In this document: piece by piece, positions 6,468 to 9,659 of the stretch
How the letters are laid out: each line of letters starts with the position of its first letter
Position numbering within the stretch: the stretch's first letter is position 1
From: Bacteroidota bacterium
GTDB taxonomy: Bacteria; Bacteroidota; Rhodothermia; Rhodothermales; UBA10348
Assembly (NCBI GenBank): GCA_027620595.1
Contig: JAQCDI010000071.1
Span: 1 to 9,659, forward strand
Length of the DNA stretch: 9,659 nt
Direction of reading: 5' to 3'
Made by a program: the position numbers and the translations under genes
Notes under the pieces: generated by a model
Seen by the model: the letters and a program-made list of their open reading frames with translations, nothing else
Database searches by the model: none
What the model was told of the DNA's origin: nothing

Positions 6468-7310
6468 ATGATCAAGCGCATCCTTGTTGCCCTGGATCCT
6501 GATTCCGACACCGTCGTCGCGGTCCAGTACGCCATTTCGATTGCCCAGCAGACAAGTGCCCGGATCACAGGCCTGGCCGTTGTGGACACCAAGAACATCG
6601 AGGCGAGCAGTCGCGGCGGGGGGATCGGATCGATGTACTACGCCGACAAGTTGAGGGAGAATCTGACTCAGGAGACACGCCAGGAAGCCCGCCGACTCAT
6701 TCAGGATTTTGAAAAAGCGGTTGAAGGCAGCGGCGTTCCGCACTTGGAAGTGGTCGAAGAAGGGGTACCCTTCGAGCGCATCGTCGAGGATATGAAGTAC
6801 CATGATCTGCTGGTCATGGGTTGTGATCCCCATTTTTTCTACGGGCACCCGAAGATGCGCACCGACACGCTGGCCGGGGTGTTCCATCACACAGTGGGCC
6901 CGACGATCGTCGTTCCCAAGGAGTTCCGATCAGTGAAGAAGGTGCTCTATGCCACAAATGGAGAAAACTCATCTTCCCGCGCCCTGAAGCGATTCCTGGA
7001 ACTCAATCCGTTCGGAAAGAACCTTGAATTCGATGTTTTTTTCGTCTACGAAAAGGACAGCCGCGCAGATGCCGAATTCCATTTGCAGCTGACGAAGGAT
7101 TACCTGGCGGACCATGGACACTCGGCACGGGTCTGGGGAGTGACGGGATCGGACAAGGCGGCGCAGATTCTGGCGAAAGCCGACGAAGCAGGATCGGATC
7201 TGATCGTGGCCGGCAGCACCACAAGCAAAGGCATCACCGGTTATCACATGAGCCGCACGACCGATCGCCTGACCGACAATCATCGCCTGGCGGTGTTCGT
7301 AGAGCATTGA
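6468..7310 (+). CDS. Universal stress protein with two UspA domains
   Basis: This 280-residue cytoplasmic protein has two UspA-type domains in tandem. The first (about 2-150) starts with IKRILVALDPDSD and a helix rich in Ala, has GLAVVD at the second strand and closes with VGPTIVVPK. The second (about 156-280) starts with VKKVLYATNGENSSSRAL and ends with DLIVAGSTTSKG and LAVFVEH. Tandem Usp proteins are implicated in stress tolerance and regulation, but the specific role here is unknown. The ATP-binding signature G-2X-G-9X-G(S/T) is not recognisable in either half: the first reads MGCDPHFFYGHPK and the second AGSTTSKGITGYH. ATP binding is therefore doubtful. The start at 6468 directly precedes the first beta strand. 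Frames starting upstream at 6399 add 23 residues without resemblance. The gene lies just downstream of the oriC-like region and converges on comEC, with 7 bases between the stop codons. Confidence 0.88.
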   Translation: MIKRILVALDPDSDTVVAVQYAISIAQQTSARITGLAVVDTKNIEASSRGGGIGSMYYADKLRENLTQETRQEARRLIQDFEKAVEGSGVPHLEVVEEGVPFERIVEDMKYHDLLVMGCDPHFFYGHPKMRTDTLAGVFHHTVGPTIVVPKEFRSVKKVLYATNGENSSSRALKRFLELNPFGKNLEFDVFFVYEKDSRADAEFHLQLTKDYLADHGHSARVWGVTGSDKAAQILAKADEAGSDLIVAGSTTSKGITGYHMSRTTDRLTDNHRLAVFVEH

Positions 7311-7317
7311 CGACAGG

Positions 7318-9561
7318 TCAAGGCCCTGATGGTTCGGCTTGCCATCGTCCGCCGGTCCACCTCAGGATGCTGAGGTCCGCTCCGTTCCATCGCATCTGCA
7401 GCGCGCCAGCTCCCAGGGTACCGAATGTCGGCACCGACGCAGAGTCCAATCGATCTAGCACTGCCGGGTGGGGGTGGCCGAAAGCATTCTGCTTTCCTGC
7501 AGAGAAAAACGCCCCATGCGGCGAAAATCCGTCCAACAAAACGGGATCGGTAGAGGTGTTGGATCCGTGGTGAGCCAGCTTCAACAAGCGCAGGGTTGTG
7601 CCCTGCCATAGCGGTTTCCACAGATCGGCGATGATCTGCTCTGTCGCGGCGTCTACATCCCCCGTCAGAAGGATGCGCAATCCTGGTGCCACGACGAGCA
7701 ATACAAGGGAGTGCAGGTTGTCGTCTCCCATCTCCGGGGGATGCAGGACCATTACACGCACCCCGGGATCTGAACTCCAACGATGTCCCAGCAGGGTCGG
7801 CCGAGCATTTTCGGCCTCCCTCCAGGCCTGGTAACTCCGCTCCAGGGATATCTCCTTCATCAAGCGCTCCCATCCTCCACGATGGTCCCGGTCAGCATGG
7901 CTGAGCACGAGGTCTGCCTCTTCATAGCCCCGGTAGGCGAGGTACCGCGCAACGGTAGCCCCTGATGCGGCTCCAGGCCCGGTGTCCACAATGAGTGGAT
8001 CTCCCCAGGGCCACTCCAGCACCATGGCCTCTCCCTGCCCGACATCCAGCAGGGTCCAGGCAAGGGGTGCGTCCCGACCCACGAACATCCACGCCGAGAA
8101 CACCGACAGCGGTACCATCCATCGAATGGAACGGGAAAACCCCGGGAGAACCACCATGACGACAGCAACCATGAGTGTCCCGAGAAGGAACCATCCCTGC
8201 GTATCGTTGCGCAACAAGGGAAAGGTTGGAGAACCGGCCCAGGTGGCCCATCCCACCAGGGCACTGATCGCTGCCCGGGCACCCAGAGCCACAAGGGCAT
8301 GCCCGGCCGGCAGGATCAAGGCAACGAAAGCCAGTACCAGGAACAGTGAGGCCAACGGGATTCCCGCCAGTCCTGCCGGCACGGCCGCGAAGGGAACCCA
8401 TCCGATGACTTGGAGCAGGATCGGTGCGGTGGCAAGGAACGCCGCCAGGCCGGCAGCCAGGCTTCCCATCAGGCCACGCACAACGGCGGAGGCCCGGCGG
8501 GGAAGGAGGCGTCGGACAGCGCACAAACCACCCACAGCAGCAAACGAAAGGCGCGCCCCGACATCGTACATCAGCCGCTCAGGGAAAATCAGTAGGCAGA
8601 CCAGAAGCGCCAGCATCCAGGAGCGCTCCAGCCAGCCTGTCCGCCCAGTCCACCGGCACACCCCGCCCACGAACACCATACCCAGGGCCCTGGACACCGA
8701 GGCCGGCCATCCGAGGAGCGTGCCATAGGTGGCGCCCACGGACAGCATGAGAACGGCCAGCAACGCCCGCCGGGCACGGGTTGGCAACGGCACCCGTGCC
8801 AACAGACTGGCCATCAGACCATAGGCTGCACCCAGCAGGATACCCACATGCAGTCCGGAAACAGCCAACAGATGTGCCAACCCCGAACGCTGGAAGGCGC
8901 GATGATGCGCCGGATCCAGTGCGGAGCGGTCTCCCAGCATCATGGCAGCAATCCACGGCGTGACGACCCTTGCAAACCGTCGATCCGCACGCCGCAATAG
9001 CCGGGCCCTTCCCTTTTCGCGCAACGCGTCCATCCAAGGGGTCTGTCCGCCGTCCCGCAGGATGCGACGTACCGCACCGGTTTGCGCCACTACGCCCCGT
9101 GAACGCGCCCAGGCCAAGGGATCCAGGGCGCCCGGATTCAAGGAGGGCACAAGGGCCGACCACGAGGCCAGTACGTGCAATCGGTCTCCCGGGCGCAGGA
9201 CGCCAGGAGCCCACCCATACTCCGTAAGAAGGGCGATCCGTTCATGCCTGCCCTCCGTCCTGAGACGGAGGCTTCCGGTGTCAACCGACACCACCGTGCC
9301 TGAAACAAGTACCCACCCCGGTGGTGGGTCGGACAGGGATGCGCTGATGCGTTGCTCCACGAACCCCGACAGCCACCCTGCCATGAAAAGAAGGACCACC
9401 CCACCTGTCACAAGCCGCTGGGCGGCCCGCCCGGGGCGGGCCGCCCAGACCAGGAAAAGACCACCTCCTCCCGCCCACACCGCTTCACCAAGGCCAAGGA
9501 GGAAACCCGTGCCGTAGCAGATCAGCACAATCGGAAGCATGGAAAAACGGATCGACGCCAT
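7318..9561 (-). CDS. comEC: ComEC/Rec2-family DNA internalization protein
   Basis: This integral inner-membrane protein of about 747 residues is the channel thought to carry single-stranded DNA across the membrane during natural transformation. Domains in order: N-terminal hydrophobic segments and a soluble OB-like DUF4131 region (about 10-165); a multi-helix Competence domain (about 195-470) with the hallmark HLLAVSGLHVG (230-240); and a C-terminal metallo-beta-lactamase domain (about 500-735). The last has the metal-binding HADRDH (555-560), LLTGDVD (631-637), LAHHGS (662-667) and FGHPHP (694-699). All three domains are present, so the protein looks complete; the MBL motifs fit the proposed nuclease activity that degrades the non-transported strand. 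The start is uncertain: ATG at 9561 is preferred, with a GGGGG run about 10 bases upstream; GTG at 9591 and ATG at 9540 are alternatives. No other competence gene (comEA, dprA, comF) is in the window. Confidence 0.93.
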   Translation of the reverse strand: MASIRFSMLPIVLICYGTGFLLGLGEAVWAGGGGLFLVWAARPGRAAQRLVTGGVVLLFMAGWLSGFVEQRISASLSDPPPGWVLVSGTVVSVDTGSLRLRTEGRHERIALLTEYGWAPGVLRPGDRLHVLASWSALVPSLNPGALDPLAWARSRGVVAQTGAVRRILRDGGQTPWMDALREKGRARLLRRADRRFARVVTPWIAAMMLGDRSALDPAHHRAFQRSGLAHLLAVSGLHVGILLGAAYGLMASLLARVPLPTRARRALLAVLMLSVGATYGTLLGWPASVSRALGMVFVGGVCRWTGRTGWLERSWMLALLVCLLIFPERLMYDVGARLSFAAVGGLCAVRRLLPRRASAVVRGLMGSLAAGLAAFLATAPILLQVIGWVPFAAVPAGLAGIPLASLFLVLAFVALILPAGHALVALGARAAISALVGWATWAGSPTFPLLRNDTQGWFLLGTLMVAVVMVVLPGFSRSIRWMVPLSVFSAWMFVGRDAPLAWTLLDVGQGEAMVLEWPWGDPLIVDTGPGAASGATVARYLAYRGYEEADLVLSHADRDHRGGWERLMKEISLERSYQAWREAENARPTLLGHRWSSDPGVRVMVLHPPEMGDDNLHSLVLLVVAPGLRILLTGDVDAATEQIIADLWKPLWQGTTLRLLKLAHHGSNTSTDPVLLDGFSPHGAFFSAGKQNAFGHPHPAVLDRLDSASVPTFGTLGAGALQMRWNGADLSILRWTGGRWQAEPSGP

Positions 9562-9603
9562 GTCGATTGGACCCCCGACACACCTCGCCACAACCTGCCC
9601 TGC

Positions 9604-9647
9604 GTCCGGTGGACTGGATACATGGAGCGGGCCCGCTGCTTCCGGAC
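9604..9647. repeat. Inverted repeats upstream of comEC
   Basis: A 12-base perfect palindrome AGCGGGCCCGCT (9626-9637) lies between GTCCGG (9604-9609) and CCGGAC (9642-9647), which can also pair. The two symmetries are not concentric. The element could be the end of a terminator for a gene beyond the right edge, or a chance GC-rich palindrome. No gene can be supported in 9592-9659. Confidence 0.3.
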
Positions 9648-9659
9648 AAATCCCCGGTG

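Noticed and set aside
7307..7321. TTGAC/GTCAA inverted repeat spanning the usp and comEC stop codons
   Set aside because: The stem is only 5 base pairs with low GC content and no U-tract, too weak to call a terminator.
9622..9659. Possible plus-strand gene start at the right edge
   Set aside because: Only about 12 codons are visible, with no ribosome binding site and no recognisable protein.

Overview
The window is GC-rich bacterial DNA from a Gram-negative organism: it encodes an OMPP1/FadL-type outer-membrane protein with a signal peptide and a C-terminal Phe. The weak or absent Shine-Dalgarno sequences, the FadL-type porin and the approximately 450-residue bacterial glucose-6-phosphate isomerase would fit the Rhodothermota/Bacteroidota branch. 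That placement is inference only; no rRNA or lineage-specific marker is present. The genes are ordinary chromosomal ones. There is no transposase, integrase, CRISPR array, tRNA or rRNA. Layout, left to right. (1) Positions 22-843 hold two 5'-truncated reading frames pointing away from each other: the C-terminal part of a LysM protein (minus) and the ATP-binding domain of a sensor histidine kinase (plus). Both lose their expected N-terminal part at the same spot, near 440-470, which suggests a rearrangement or assembly junction. (2) A hairpin at 846-882 lies between the kinase fragment and the convergent porin gene (878-2230, minus). (3) The porin is divergent from a GntR/HutC-type regulator with a UTRA domain (2493-3275, plus). 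A palindrome with a GT-N4-AC core (2314-2329) between them is a good candidate operator. (4) moeA (3265-4518, minus) overlaps the end of the regulator by 11 bases and is divergent from pgi (4607-5938, plus) across 88 bases. (5) The 529-base gene-free stretch 5939-6467 is the most distinctive part of the window. It has DnaA-box-like nonamers on both strands, a helically phased pair of GGTAAAAA repeats and an AT-rich tract, which together look like a chromosomal replication origin (oriC) or another DnaA-binding cluster. (6) A tandem-domain universal stress protein (6468-7310, plus) converges, with a 7-base gap, on a full-length comEC (7318-9561, minus) for DNA uptake. Functionally the genes are a mosaic of unrelated housekeeping and accessory tasks (molybdenum cofactor, central carbon metabolism, stress, competence, outer-membrane transport) arranged mostly as single units in alternating orientation, so there is no evident multi-gene operon. 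I found no convincing new multi-gene system. The strongest leads are the oriC-like region, the operator between the regulator and porin genes, and the LysM/kinase junction.
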